Positions 1 to 8,076 are shown, counted from the first letter of the stretch. The stretch is DNA of 16,708 nucleotides from an uncultured Bacteroides sp. (GCA_905197435.1 CAJJYX010000059.1:1-16708), one strand, 5' to 3'. Numbers and translations are program-made. Notes: generated by a model from the sequence alone, not told the origin.

Positions 1-2120
1 TGTTTCTTTTCCAGATTGGCACGAGCTACCCGAACAGTAATAGCGTCTCCCAAACTGTATATTTTGTTTTTGCGGCGTCCGCGAAGACAATAGTTCTTCT
101 CGTCGAATTCGTAGTAGTCATCATCCAGATCACGAACAGGGACCAGACCTTCACATTTGTTTTCGTTCAGTTCTACATAAAGTCCCCACTCGGTTACGCC
201 GGAGATTACACCGTCGTAAATCTGCCCCAGACGTTCGCTCATAAATTCCACCTGTTTATATTTGATGGAAGCACGCTCGGCATTGGCTGCAATTTGTTCC
301 ATGTTCGAGCTGTGGTCGCAGAGGTCTTCGTACTTAGCTTCGGATACGCTGCGTCCTCCGTCCATATACTTCGTCACCAAACGGTGTACCATCATGTCCG
401 GGAAACGGCGGATGGGAGAAGTAAAGTGAGTGTAATATTCGAAAGCTAGTCCGTAGTGACCGATGTTATGGGTTGAGTAACGTGCTTTCTGCATGGCACG
501 GATGGACACGGTTTCAATCAGGTTCTCTTCCTTCTTGCCTTGGATGTCGTCCAGCAGGTGGTTGATGGATTTGGAGATGTCGGTCTTTGTGCCGCTGGTG
601 CGCAGCTTGTAGCCGAAGCGGGCGATGAACTGTGCCAGGTTGTCCAGCTTCTCCGGGTCGGGGAGGTCATGGATACGATAGGGAAGTACTTTCGGTTTCT
701 TGCCTTTGGGCACACGGCCTATCTTTTCGGCCACGGTGCGGTTGGCAAGCAGCATGAACTCCTCCACCAGCTTGTTGGCATCCTTGGACATCTTGAAGTA
801 GACGCGGATGGGCTTGCCCTTCTCGTCGATTTCGAACTTCACCTCGTAGCGGTCGAAGTTGATGGCGCCGGCCTTGAAGCGGTTCTCACGCAGTATCTTG
901 GCAAGCTTGTCCAGTTGGAGCACCTCTTCCTTGAAGTCTCCCTTCCCGGTTTCGATAATCTCCTGGGCTTCTTCGTAGGTGAAGCGCCGGTTGCTCTTGA
1001 TGACGGTATGCACCACGCGCGAGCTCTTCACTTCTCCCTTTTCCGTCATTTCGAAGATGACGGAGTAGGCCAGCTTCTCTTCGTCGGGGCGGAGGGAGCA
1101 GATGAAGTTGCACAGCCGTTCGGGGAGCATCGGGATGGTACGGTCCACGAGATAGACGGATGTGGCGCGTTTCTCGGCTTCCTTGTCTATGATGCTGCCT
1201 TCCTTCACGTAATGGGTCACGTCGGCTATGTGTACGCCCACTTCCCAAAGCCCCTCTTTCAGTTTGCGGATGGAGAGGGCGTCGTCGAAGTCCTTGGCAT
1301 CCTTGGGGTCGATGGTGAAGGTGGTTACACTCCGGAAGTCCTCGCGCTTGGCTATTTCCTCGGCGGGGATTTCGGCGGGTATCTTGTCGGCGGCTTTTTC
1401 TACGGCGGCGGGATAGACGTATGGCAGGCCGAATTCCGCCAGGATGGCATGCATCTCGGTGGTGTTGTCTCCGGCGCGTCCCAGGATGTCTATTACCTGG
1501 CCGATGGGGTTCTTGGCTTTGTCGGGCCATTCCACTATCTTGACGATGGCCTTGTCGCCCGTCTTGCCGCCTTTCAGTTTCTCTTTGGGTATGAAGATGT
1601 CATTGGCAAGCGTGCGGTTTTCCGTTACGAGGAAAGCGTATGACTTGGCCACTTCCAGGGTGCCCACGAAAGTATCGTTGGCACGTTCCAGTATTTCGAT
1701 GACTTCTCCTTCGGCTTCGCGCCCGCGGCGCTTGGCATAGAAGGCGATACGCACCTTGTCATTGTTCATGGCATGCGCAGAGTTGCGCTCGGCGATGAAT
1801 ATCGGTTCGCCTCCACCTTCCGGAATGAAGGAGTTCTTGCCGTTGCTTTTGCGCTGGAAGGTTCCGGTCATCTCTACACCGTGGTTGTTCAGCTTGTATT
1901 TGTACTTGTCCACTTCTGTGATGTAGTCGTCCATCAGCAGTTCGGACAAGATGTCCATACACAGCATTTTCAGCGGATGTGTGGTGAGGTGAAGTTGCTC
2001 AAAGATATATTTCAGGGATAGTACTTCGTCTTGCTTCGTGTGGAAGAATTCAAGCAATACTTTGACAAGCTCTTTCTTCTTCATGCGTTTGCCGGCTTTC
2101 TTTTCTTTCTTTTTGGCCAT
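1..2120 (-). CDS. rnr: Ribonuclease R (3'-5' exoribonuclease), C-terminus cut by window edge
   Basis: RNase R degrades structured RNA processively from the 3' end, in the cytoplasm, as part of mRNA and rRNA turnover. The minus-strand frame is open from the ATG at 2118-2120 to the window edge, giving 706 residues. The N-terminus is Lys-rich, followed by a winged-helix-like segment and cold-shock (OB) domains to about residue 230. The RNB catalytic domain carries the aspartate cluster DPKDAKDFDD, with D271, D277, D279 and D280 matching the E. coli metal ligands D272, D278, D280 and D281. Y323 matches E. coli Y324, which clamps the RNA 3' end. An S1 domain starts near residue 632 and runs to the edge. 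Bacteroides RNase R is about 715-720 residues long, so probably only about 10 are missing. The gene is divergent from the cation transporter across 170 bases. I saw no clean promoter for it, only one-mismatch -7 boxes near 2158-2174. A second in-frame Met at residue 13 is possible but less likely as the start. Confidence 0.96.
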   Translation of the reverse strand, partial: MAKKKEKKAGKRMKKKELVKVLLEFFHTKQDEVLSLKYIFEQLHLTTHPLKMLCMDILSELLMDDYITEVDKYKYKLNNHGVEMTGTFQRKSNGKNSFIPEGGGEPIFIAERNSAHAMNNDKVRIAFYAKRRGREAEGEVIEILERANDTFVGTLEVAKSYAFLVTENRTLANDIFIPKEKLKGGKTGDKAIVKIVEWPDKAKNPIGQVIDILGRAGDNTTEMHAILAEFGLPYVYPAAVEKAADKIPAEIPAEEIAKREDFRSVTTFTIDPKDAKDFDDALSIRKLKEGLWEVGVHIADVTHYVKEGSIIDKEAEKRATSVYLVDRTIPMLPERLCNFICSLRPDEEKLAYSVIFEMTEKGEVKSSRVVHTVIKSNRRFTYEEAQEIIETGKGDFKEEVLQLDKLAKILRENRFKAGAINFDRYEVKFEIDEKGKPIRVYFKMSKDANKLVEEFMLLANRTVAEKIGRVPKGKKPKVLPYRIHDLPDPEKLDNLAQFIARFGYKLRTSGTKTDISKSINHLLDDIQGKKEENLIETVSIRAMQKARYSTHNIGHYGLAFEYYTHFTSPIRRFPDMMVHRLVTKYMDGGRSVSEAKYEDLCDHSSNMEQIAANAERASIKYKQVEFMSERLGQIYDGVISGVTEWGLYVELNENKCEGLVPVRDLDDDYYEFDEKNYCLRGRRKNKIYSLGDAITVRVARANLEKK

Positions 2121-2241
2121 AATGGTAATGAATTAATGTGCACATTGTTCTCTTCTGCAAAGTAAACAAATAAATACGTTCCTTCGTTCACTCCACCTTC
2201 AAAATATTGCCGTTCTATTGAAAATAATGGAGGAGCGGCGG

Positions 2242-2269
2242 TTTGTAATGGATTTATGTACTATCTTTG
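2242..2269 (+). promoter_or_regulatory. Candidate Bacteroides-type promoter of the cation transporter
   Basis: A perfect -7 box TATCTTTG (2262-2269, consensus TAnnTTTG) has a TTTG at 2242-2245. The 16-base spacing is shorter than the usual about 20, so the -33 assignment is weak. Transcription would start near 2275. This argues against the in-frame TTG at 2267 as a start codon, because it lies inside the -7 box, and for the ATG at 2291. Confidence 0.45.
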
Positions 2270-2290
2270 CAACGACTTAGCCGAAAGCAG

Positions 2291-3226
2291 ATGGAAATGC
2301 AAGCTCTGAACAAAGAAGATGTCACGAGGGAAAAAGAAATTTACCGGGTGACGGCGGTGGGAAGTGTGGTAAACTTCCTCTTGCTTGTCTTCAAGTTTTT
2401 TGCAGGCATTGCGGGACACAGTGCCGCCATGCTGGCGGATGCGGTGCATTCCTTGTCGGATTTCATCACGGATATCATTGTCATTGTCTTTGTGCGCATT
2501 TCGGCAAAGCCCGAAGATGAGGGGCACGATTACGGCCATGGCAAGTACGAGACGCTGGCAACTGCCATCATCGGTATTCTTCTGTTGTTTGTGGGATTCG
2601 GCATCTTCTGGAACGGGGCTTCCTCCATTTACCGTTTTCTGCGGGGTGGCTCTTTGCAGGAGCCCGGTGTACTGGCATTGGCGGCTGCATTGGTTTCCAT
2701 CATTTTCAAGGAAGCGCTTTATCAATATACCGTATTCAAGGGCAGGAAGTTGAATTCGCAAGCGGTCATAGCCAACGCCTGGCATCACAGGAGTGATGCG
2801 CTTTCGTCCATAGGCACGGCAATCGGCATCGGTGGCGCCATTCTTCTGGGCGACCGTTGGCGGGTGCTCGATCCGGTGGCTGCGGTCATTGTCAGCTTTT
2901 TCATTATGAAGGTGGCTGTACATTTGCTGATACCTTGTGTGGACGAATTGCTGGAGAAGTCACTGCCTGCCGAGGTGGAGGATGAGATAGTGAGGACGAT
3001 TCTATCCTTTCCCGGCGTCAGTTCGCCGCATCACCTCCGTACCCGCCGCATCGGTAGCTATTGCGCCATCGAGGTGCATGTGCGTATGGACGGCTGCATT
3101 CCGCTGGAAGAGGCCCATCGGACGGCAACGGCGGTGGAGGACAAGTTGAAGGAGTTGTTTGGCAAAGGAACACTTGTCAGCATCCATGTGGAGCCGGTGA
3201 AGGGAAGCGCCAAGGTGATAAAGTGA
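2291..3226 (+). CDS. Cation diffusion facilitator (CDF) transporter, probable Zn2+ efflux
   Basis: CDF proteins are inner-membrane proton antiporters that export divalent metals. This 311-residue protein has about six membrane helices (roughly 16-38, 43-70, 88-108, 125-145, 172-188 and 192-215). A cytoplasmic C-terminal domain of about 90 residues follows, ending in a beta strand (SIHVEP). The TM2 motif DAVHSLSD gives H53/D57, and the TM5 motif HHRSD gives H165/D169. This HD-HD pattern aligns with D45/D49 and H153/D157 of E. coli FieF. In characterised CDFs, HD-HD sites usually go with Zn/Cd selectivity, so zinc is the inferred substrate. The start at 2291 is chosen because the longer frame from TTG 2267 overlaps the promoter; ATG 2297 is an alternative. 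The gene is divergent from rnr and is followed by an 84-base gap before the epimerase, so co-transcription with that gene is possible. Confidence 0.9.
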   Translation: MEMQALNKEDVTREKEIYRVTAVGSVVNFLLLVFKFFAGIAGHSAAMLADAVHSLSDFITDIIVIVFVRISAKPEDEGHDYGHGKYETLATAIIGILLLFVGFGIFWNGASSIYRFLRGGSLQEPGVLALAAALVSIIFKEALYQYTVFKGRKLNSQAVIANAWHHRSDALSSIGTAIGIGGAILLGDRWRVLDPVAAVIVSFFIMKVAVHLLIPCVDELLEKSLPAEVEDEIVRTILSFPGVSSPHHLRTRRIGSYCAIEVHVRMDGCIPLEEAHRTATAVEDKLKELFGKGTLVSIHVEPVKGSAKVIK

Positions 3227-3260
3227 CAGCCGGTGAGGTAAAATGACAGCCGGTGAAGTG
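3221..3260 (+). repeat. Two-copy 20-bp tandem repeat over the transporter stop codon
   Basis: The core TGACAGCCGGTGA occurs at 3224-3236 and again at 3244-3256, with a 20-base period. The flanks are nearly identical (AAG/AAA before, GGTA/AGTG after). The first copy contains the TGA stop of the transporter gene (3224-3226). A looser GATGAGGTGACGGG follows at about 3260. This is most simply a slippage duplication; no function is evident. Confidence 0.7.
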
Positions 3261-3310
3261 ATGAGGTGACGGGAGATATGAAAAGTAATCAGTAATTAGC
3301 AACTGAAGAA

Positions 3311-4318
3311 GTGGAATCGATTTTAATTACAGGAGCAAGCGGATTTATCGGAAGTTTCATCGTGGAGGAGGCGTTGAGGCGTAAGTTCGGTGTGTGGGCG
3401 GGTGTACGCTCGTCCAGCAGCCGCGAATATCTGCGCGACCGCAAGATACATTTCCTCGAACTGGATTTTGCACATCCCAATGAACTGAGGGCGCAGCTTT
3501 CGGGACATAAAGGAACCTACAACAAGTTTGACTACATCATTCATTGTGCCGGTGTGACGAAATGCGTGGACAAGAAGGAATTCGATTTGGTGAATTACCT
3601 GCAGACCAAATATTTCATCGATACGCTGAGGGAGCTGAACATGATTCCCAAGCAGTTTATCTTCATCAGTACGCTGAGTGTGTTCGGCCCGGTGCACGAA
3701 AAGACATACGACCCGATTATGGAGGGTGACACTCCTTCACCCAATACCGCCTATGGGCTCAGCAAGCTGAAGACGGAACTTTATTTGCAGAGTGTCCCGG
3801 GTTTCCCCTACGTCATCTACCGGCCGACGGGCGTATACGGACCGCGTGAGAAGGATTACTACCTCATGGCGAAGTCCATCCGGCAGCATACGGACTTTTC
3901 TGTGGGCTTCCGCCGTCAGGACTTGACGTTCGTCTATGTAAAAGACATTGTGCAGGCTGTCTTCCTCGGAATGGAGAAGCAGGTGTCGCGCCGCGCCTAT
4001 TTCCTGGCTGACGGGAAGGTGTATAACAGCCGTGCTTTTTCCGATCTGATAAGGAAAGAATTGGGCAATCCGTTTGTTATCCGCCTGAGATGTCCGTTAA
4101 TTGTATTGAAAGTCGTATCTTTGTTCGCAGAATTCTGGGCGAAGCGGCGGAACAAAGCCAGTACGCTCAATTCGGACAAATATAGAATAATGAAACAACG
4201 CAACTGGCAGTGCGACATCACACCGGCCGTCAAGGAACTGGGTTTCAGCCCTGAGTACGACCTGGAACGGGGTGTAAAGGAAACCATTGCCTGGTATAAA
4301 GATAAGGGATGGCTTTAG
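3311..4318 (+). CDS. NAD(P)-dependent epimerase/dehydratase (extended SDR family)
   Basis: This 335-residue protein begins with a Rossmann nucleotide-binding loop, TGASGFIG (residues 7-14). Catalytic residues of the extended SDR fold are visible: T121 in the ISTLSVFG segment, and Y148 with K152 in AYGLSK. The PTGVYGPRE segment further on is typical of sugar-nucleotide epimerases and related 3-ketoreductases. The start is GTG at 3311: an in-frame TAA at 3293 blocks extension, and any later start would cut the Rossmann fold. The 3' end overlaps the PAP2 gene by 10 bases, so the two are probably translationally coupled and functionally linked. Substrate is unknown. Sugar-nucleotide modification is the default guess. 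Because some epimerase-like SDRs reduce keto-lipids in bacterial sphingolipid synthesis, and the partner is a PAP2 membrane enzyme, a lipid substrate is a reasonable alternative (inference). Confidence 0.88.
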   Translation: MESILITGASGFIGSFIVEEALRRKFGVWAGVRSSSSREYLRDRKIHFLELDFAHPNELRAQLSGHKGTYNKFDYIIHCAGVTKCVDKKEFDLVNYLQTKYFIDTLRELNMIPKQFIFISTLSVFGPVHEKTYDPIMEGDTPSPNTAYGLSKLKTELYLQSVPGFPYVIYRPTGVYGPREKDYYLMAKSIRQHTDFSVGFRRQDLTFVYVKDIVQAVFLGMEKQVSRRAYFLADGKVYNSRAFSDLIRKELGNPFVIRLRCPLIVLKVVSLFAEFWAKRRNKASTLNSDKYRIMKQRNWQCDITPAVKELGFSPEYDLERGVKETIAWYKDKGWL

Positions 4319-5274
4319 ATTTATTTAAAAGGGTAGAAACCCGTAAGGGGCTTTTTGCAGTAGAGAAGATTACGCTGATATACAATCTGCTGACTTCCAT
4401 TCTCATCCTGTTCCTTTTTCAGGAAATGGATCATCCGGTGCAGATGCTTGCAGACCGTGCTGTCATTGCGGGCATGACCTTCCTGCTGATGTATCTTTAC
4501 CGGCTGGCACCTTGCAAGTTCTCCGCCTTTGTGCGCATAGCCATCCAGATGTCGCTGCTTTCCTATTGGTATCCCGATACATTTGAGTTCAACCGTATCT
4601 TCCCCAATCTCGACCATGTGTTTGCTTCGGCAGAGCAGTGGCTGTTTGGCGGGCAGCCTGCCGTATGGTTCTGTGAAAGATTTCCGCAGATGTGGGTGAG
4701 CGAGCCGTTCAATATGGGCTACTTCTTCTATTATCCGATGATATTGTTGGTGGTGGTGTGGTATTTCCTCTATCGTTTCGACCTTTTCGAGAAGGTTTCA
4801 TTTGTCATCGTCACCGCTTTCTTCATCTATTACCTTATCTATATATTCGTCCCCGTTGCCGGGCCGCAGTTCTACTTCCCCGCCATTGGCAGCAGCAATG
4901 TGGCGCAGGGCATCTTCCCGCCTATCGGCGACTATTTCCATCATCACCAGGAACTTCTTCCCGGCCCGGGCTATGAGCACGGATTCTTCTACAATCTGGT
5001 GGAGGATTCCCAGCAAGTGGGTGAGCGTCCCACGGCTGCTTTCCCCAGTTCGCACGTCGGGATGTCTACGGTGCTGATGATTATGGCATGGCGTGGCAGC
5101 AAGCGTTTGTTTGCGTGTCTGTTTCCTTTCTATCTGCTGCTGTGCGGGGCCACGGTCTATATCCAGGCACATTATCTGATAGACTCTATCGTGGGCTTCG
5201 TTTCGGCTTTCGGCATTTATATTGTTGCCACGTGGATGTTCAAGCGGTGGTTTGCACAGCCGATGTTCAAATGA
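4309..5274 (+). CDS. PAP2-superfamily integral membrane phosphatase/phosphotransferase
   Basis: The protein has 321 residues and several hydrophobic helices (about 21-38, 51-66, 140-156, 164-182, 265-284 and 290-310). PAP2 signatures are present: FPSSHVG (residues 245-251), and H288 with D292 in AHYLIDSIVG, giving the conserved His nucleophile and HxxxD. The classical first PAP2 motif (KxxxxxxRP) is not obvious. This layout resembles the AUR1/inositol-phosphorylceramide-synthase-like branch (PAP2_3) more than soluble acid phosphatases, so a lipid phosphate or phosphoinositol head group is the likely substrate (inference). The ATG lies inside the end of the upstream epimerase gene (10-base overlap), and the 3' end overlaps the dus gene on the other strand by 8 bases. 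Confidence 0.85.
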   Translation: MALDLFKRVETRKGLFAVEKITLIYNLLTSILILFLFQEMDHPVQMLADRAVIAGMTFLLMYLYRLAPCKFSAFVRIAIQMSLLSYWYPDTFEFNRIFPNLDHVFASAEQWLFGGQPAVWFCERFPQMWVSEPFNMGYFFYYPMILLVVVWYFLYRFDLFEKVSFVIVTAFFIYYLIYIFVPVAGPQFYFPAIGSSNVAQGIFPPIGDYFHHHQELLPGPGYEHGFFYNLVEDSQQVGERPTAAFPSSHVGMSTVLMIMAWRGSKRLFACLFPFYLLLCGATVYIQAHYLIDSIVGFVSAFGIYIVATWMFKRWFAQPMFK

Positions 5275-6253
5275 CGGCGAGCATCGGCCCGATTATGTCG
5301 AAGATGCGGTACAGTTCCTCTTTCGTCTCTGCCCGCAACATGGCTATCCGGGTGTCGCGGAAGTTGGGGATGCCTTTGAACAGCGGGCTTGCTGCCAGAT
5401 GCCGGCGCACGTGCAAGATGCCCCGGCGCTCGTCCAGCAGGTTTACACTGTCTTCCACCTCCTGACGCAGTACCTCCAGGCACCATTCGGAACTGAGCGG
5501 GGGAAGTTCTTCACCGGTCTCCAGATAATGTTTCACCTCCTTGAATATCCAAGGGCGCCCGAAGCTGGCGCGCCCTATCATGATGGCATCCACGCCGTAG
5601 CGGTCGAAACACTCTTTGGCCCGTTGGGGAGTGGTGATGTCGCCGTTGCCGATGATGGGGATGTGCATGCGCGGATTCTTCTTCACCTCGCCGATAAGCG
5701 TCCAGTCGGCTTCACCGGTGTACATCTGCGCACGGGTGCGGCCGTGGATGGTGAGGGCGGCGATGCCGCAGTCCTGCAACTGCTCGGCAAGGTCGACGAT
5801 GATTTTGCTGTTGGCATCCCAGCCCAGGCGGGTCTTGACGGTGACGGGAATCTTCACGGCATCTACCACGGCACGGGTGATTTCCAGCATCAATGGAATA
5901 TTCTGCAACATGCCGGCACCGGCACCCTTGCCCGCCACGCGCTTCACGGGGCAGCCGAAGTTGATGTCCAGTATGTCCGGACGTGCCTGCTCCACGATGC
6001 GGGCGGCTTCCACCATGGTGGCTGTATCCCGTCCGTATATCTGTATGGCTACGGGCCGTTCTTCATCGCTGATGTTCAGCTTCTGTTGGGTCTTGCCTAC
6101 GGAACGTATCAAGGCATCGGCAGAAACGAATTCGGTATATACCATGTCCGCTCCGAAATGCTTGCACATCAGACGGAAGGCAGGATCGGTGACATCCTCC
6201 ATAGGAGCGAGGAATACGGGGCGTGGGTTCAGGTCTATATCTTTAATCTTCAT
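5267..6253 (-). CDS. dusB: tRNA-dihydrouridine synthase (Dus family)
   Basis: Dus enzymes use FMN and NADPH to reduce uridines in the tRNA D-loop to dihydrouridine. The 328-residue protein has an N-terminal TIM barrel with the FMN-site segment FLAPMEDVTD (14-23). The catalytic cysteine is C101 in INFGCPVK. K140 in VTVKTRLGW and H170 in IHGRTR are the usual FMN/substrate residues, and GNGDI and IGRASFGRPWIF follow. A helical C-terminal domain covers about 245-328. Length and motifs fit the DusB-type group, but the exact DusA/B/C subclass is not certain from motifs alone. It is divergent from the U32 protein gene with 69 bases between, each gene having its own -7 box. It is convergent with the PAP2 gene, with no room for a terminator. 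Confidence 0.94.
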   Translation of the reverse strand: MKIKDIDLNPRPVFLAPMEDVTDPAFRLMCKHFGADMVYTEFVSADALIRSVGKTQQKLNISDEERPVAIQIYGRDTATMVEAARIVEQARPDILDINFGCPVKRVAGKGAGAGMLQNIPLMLEITRAVVDAVKIPVTVKTRLGWDANSKIIVDLAEQLQDCGIAALTIHGRTRAQMYTGEADWTLIGEVKKNPRMHIPIIGNGDITTPQRAKECFDRYGVDAIMIGRASFGRPWIFKEVKHYLETGEELPPLSSEWCLEVLRQEVEDSVNLLDERRGILHVRRHLAASPLFKGIPNFRDTRIAMLRAETKEELYRIFDIIGPMLAVI

Positions 6254-6260
6254 AATCTAA

Positions 6261-6274
6261 GCGGATTTGTCCGC
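6261..6274. repeat. Perfect 5-bp inverted repeat in the dus/U32 divergent promoter region
   Basis: GCGGA and TCCGC flank a TTTG loop. It lies at the expected transcription start of dus and in the -33 region of the U32 gene, so it could be an operator or an early-leader hairpin for dus. It is short and could be chance. Confidence 0.4.
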
Positions 6275-6281
6275 AAAAGTA
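6274..6281 (-). promoter_or_regulatory. -7 box of the dus promoter
   Basis: On the minus strand this reads TACTTTTG, an exact match to TAnnTTTG. It is 20 bases upstream of the dus ATG, giving a leader of about 15 bases. No good -33 TTTG is seen at the usual distance. Confidence 0.5.
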
Positions 6282-6293
6282 CAGAAAAAAGCC

Positions 6294-6301
6294 TACCTTT
6301 G
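6294..6301 (+). promoter_or_regulatory. -7 box of the U32/thioesterase/dprA promoter
   Basis: TACCTTTG is an exact match to TAnnTTTG, 21 bases before the ATG at 6323. A TTTG at 6266-6269 is 24 bases upstream, slightly further than the usual about 20. Confidence 0.55.
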
Positions 6302-6322
6302 CATACTCTAACTCAAAAAGAA

Positions 6323-7616
6323 ATGATGAAACACTCAATCAGTGACTTCGAAATCATGGCACCGGTAGGCTCGCGCGAATCTCTCGCAGCAGCCATACAA
6401 GCGGGTGCGGACTCCATCTATTTCGGCATCGAGAACCTGAACATGCGTGCCCGTTCGGCAAATACCTTCACCATCGACGATTTGAAGGAGATAGCCCGGA
6501 CGTGTGAAGAGCATGGCATGAAAAGCTACCTCACCGTCAATACCATCATATACGACCGGGATATCCCGCTGATGCGCACCATCGTGGATGCGGCAAAGGC
6601 GGCAGGCATCTCGGCAGTCATTGCGGCCGATGTGGCGGTGATGAGTTATGCCCGCCGGATAGGGCAGGAGGTACACCTCAGCACACAGCTCAACATCAGC
6701 AACGTGGAGGCGCTCCGCTTCTATGCGCAGTTTGCCGATGTGGTGGTGCTGGCAACGCGAACTGAATCTGGAGCAGGTGGCCGAAATCTACCGCCACATC
6801 CGTGAGGAGAATATCTGCGGCCCGAGCGGGGAGCAGATACGTATAGAGATGTTCTGCCACGGCGCGCTTTGCATGGCCGTCAGCGGAAAGTGCTACCTCT
6901 CACTGCACGAAATGAACCACTCTGCCAACCGCGGAGCCTGCATGCAGGTGTGCCGCCGCAGTTACACGGTGCGCGACAAGGAGACCGATGTAGAGCTGGA
7001 AGTGGACAACCAGTATATCATGTCGCCCAAGGATTTGAAAACCATCCACTTCATGAACAAGATGCTGGATGCCGGTGTGCGTGTCTTCAAGATTGAAGGG
7101 CGTGCCCGCGGTCCCGAGTATGTGCGCACGGTGGTGGAGTGTTATAAGGAGGCTATCGGCGCCTATTTGGACGGTACGTTTACGGACGAGAAGATTGCCC
7201 GGTGGGACGAACGTCTGAAGACGGTCTTCAACCGTGGTTTCTGGGACGGCTACTACTTGGGACAACGCTTGGGCGAATGGACCAAGAACTATGGTTCTGC
7301 CGCCACGGAGCGCAAAATCTATGTGGGCAAGGGTATCCGCTACTTCTCCAATATCGGTGTGGCCGAGTTCTTGGTAGAGGCAGCCGAAGTGAGCGTAGGT
7401 GACAAGTTGCTGATTACGGGCCCCACGACGGGAGCCGAATTCCTGACACTGGAGGAAGCCCGTGTAGACCTGAAGCCGGTGCAGACCGTAAAGAAAGGAC
7501 AGCATTTCTCGATGAAATCGGTGAAAATACGTCCCAGCGACAAGCTCTACAAGCTGGTTTCCGTGGAAGAACTGAAGAAGTTCAAGGGACTGGACGTGGA
7601 GAAGCAACGTGGTTAA
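6323..7616 (+). pseudogene. Peptidase U32-family protein, disrupted by a one-base frameshift
   Basis: Residues 1-144 read in one frame from the ATG at 6323 (MAPVGSRESL, then QAGADSIYFGIENLNMRA), up to VVVLA. One extra A at 6754/6755 shifts the frame, and translation would stop at TGA 6803-6805. From 6756 the next frame continues exactly where expected (RELNLEQV) to the TAA at 7614-7616, for 430 residues when joined. The second part holds the U32 signature from E175 to S193 (E-x-F-x2-G-A-L-C-x4-G-x-C-x-L-S). C183, C190 and C206 are spaced as in U32 proteins that bind an iron-sulfur cluster (inference). U32 members are now known mainly as RNA or quinone hydroxylation factors (TrhP, RlhA, UbiU/V); this one is closest in style to the TrhP/RlhA type, but the subgroup is not certain. 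The rest of both halves is intact, so the lesion is recent or a sequencing/assembly error. Confidence 0.9.
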
Positions 7617-7648
7617 GTATCGAATAGTCAATCGTCAAAACAGTGAAT

Positions 7649-8065
7649 ATGAACTATATTTATGAACTCCCCATGAAGGTGCGCGATTATGAATGCGACC
7701 TGCAAGGTATCGTCAACAATGCCAACTATCAGCATTATCTGGAGCATACGCGCCATGAGTTCCTGCTGAGTACGGGTGTCAGCTTCGCCGGACTGCACGA
7801 GCAGGGGGTGGACCCGGTGGTGGCGCGTATCAATATGGCTTTCAAGACTCCCTTGAAGAGTGGTGACGAGTTCGTTTCCAAGCTTTATATGAAGAAGGAG
7901 GGCATCAAGTACGTCTTCTATCAGGACATCTTCCGTGCTTCCGACGGTAAAGTCTGCCTCAAGGGGGTGGTCGAGACCGTGTGCGTGGTCAACGGCCGGT
8001 TGAGCGACAGCGAACTCTTCGACCGCCTCTTTGCCCCTTATCTCAACCCGTGCAAGTCCGAGTAA
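7649..8065 (+). CDS. Acyl-CoA thioesterase, 4HBT hotdog family (YbgC/FadM-like)
   Basis: A small cytoplasmic hotdog-fold protein of 138 residues. The active-site segment YECDLQGIVNNANY carries the catalytic Asp at residue 17, and HYLEHTRHEFL (29-39) is the start of the long hotdog helix typical of this family. It should hydrolyse acyl-CoA or acyl-ACP thioesters; the chain-length preference cannot be read from sequence. ATG 7649 is chosen over a GTG two codons earlier (7643), since Bacteroides strongly prefers ATG. It lies 32 bases after the U32 gene and 11 bases before dprA, so all three probably share one transcript. Confidence 0.88.
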   Translation: MNYIYELPMKVRDYECDLQGIVNNANYQHYLEHTRHEFLLSTGVSFAGLHEQGVDPVVARINMAFKTPLKSGDEFVSKLYMKKEGIKYVFYQDIFRASDGKVCLKGVVETVCVVNGRLSDSELFDRLFAPYLNPCKSE

Positions 8066-8076
8066 TCTGTGGTGGG

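Noticed and set aside
540..1643. 367-codon plus-strand open frame inside rnr
   Set aside because: It is antisense to the RNB catalytic domain, whose aspartate motif is clear on the other strand. The frame has low-complexity Gly/Val/Phe content typical of a shadow frame.
2158..2174. Possible -7 boxes for rnr on the minus strand
   Set aside because: Each has one mismatch to TAnnTTTG and neither has a TTTG at the right spacing.
5222..6322. Long plus-strand frame leading into the U32 gene
   Set aside because: It is antisense to dus. Only the part from ATG 6323 matches the U32 family.
7981..8076. N-terminal extension of dprA
   Set aside because: It lies within the thioesterase coding sequence, and its Arg/Pro-rich translation has no DprA similarity.
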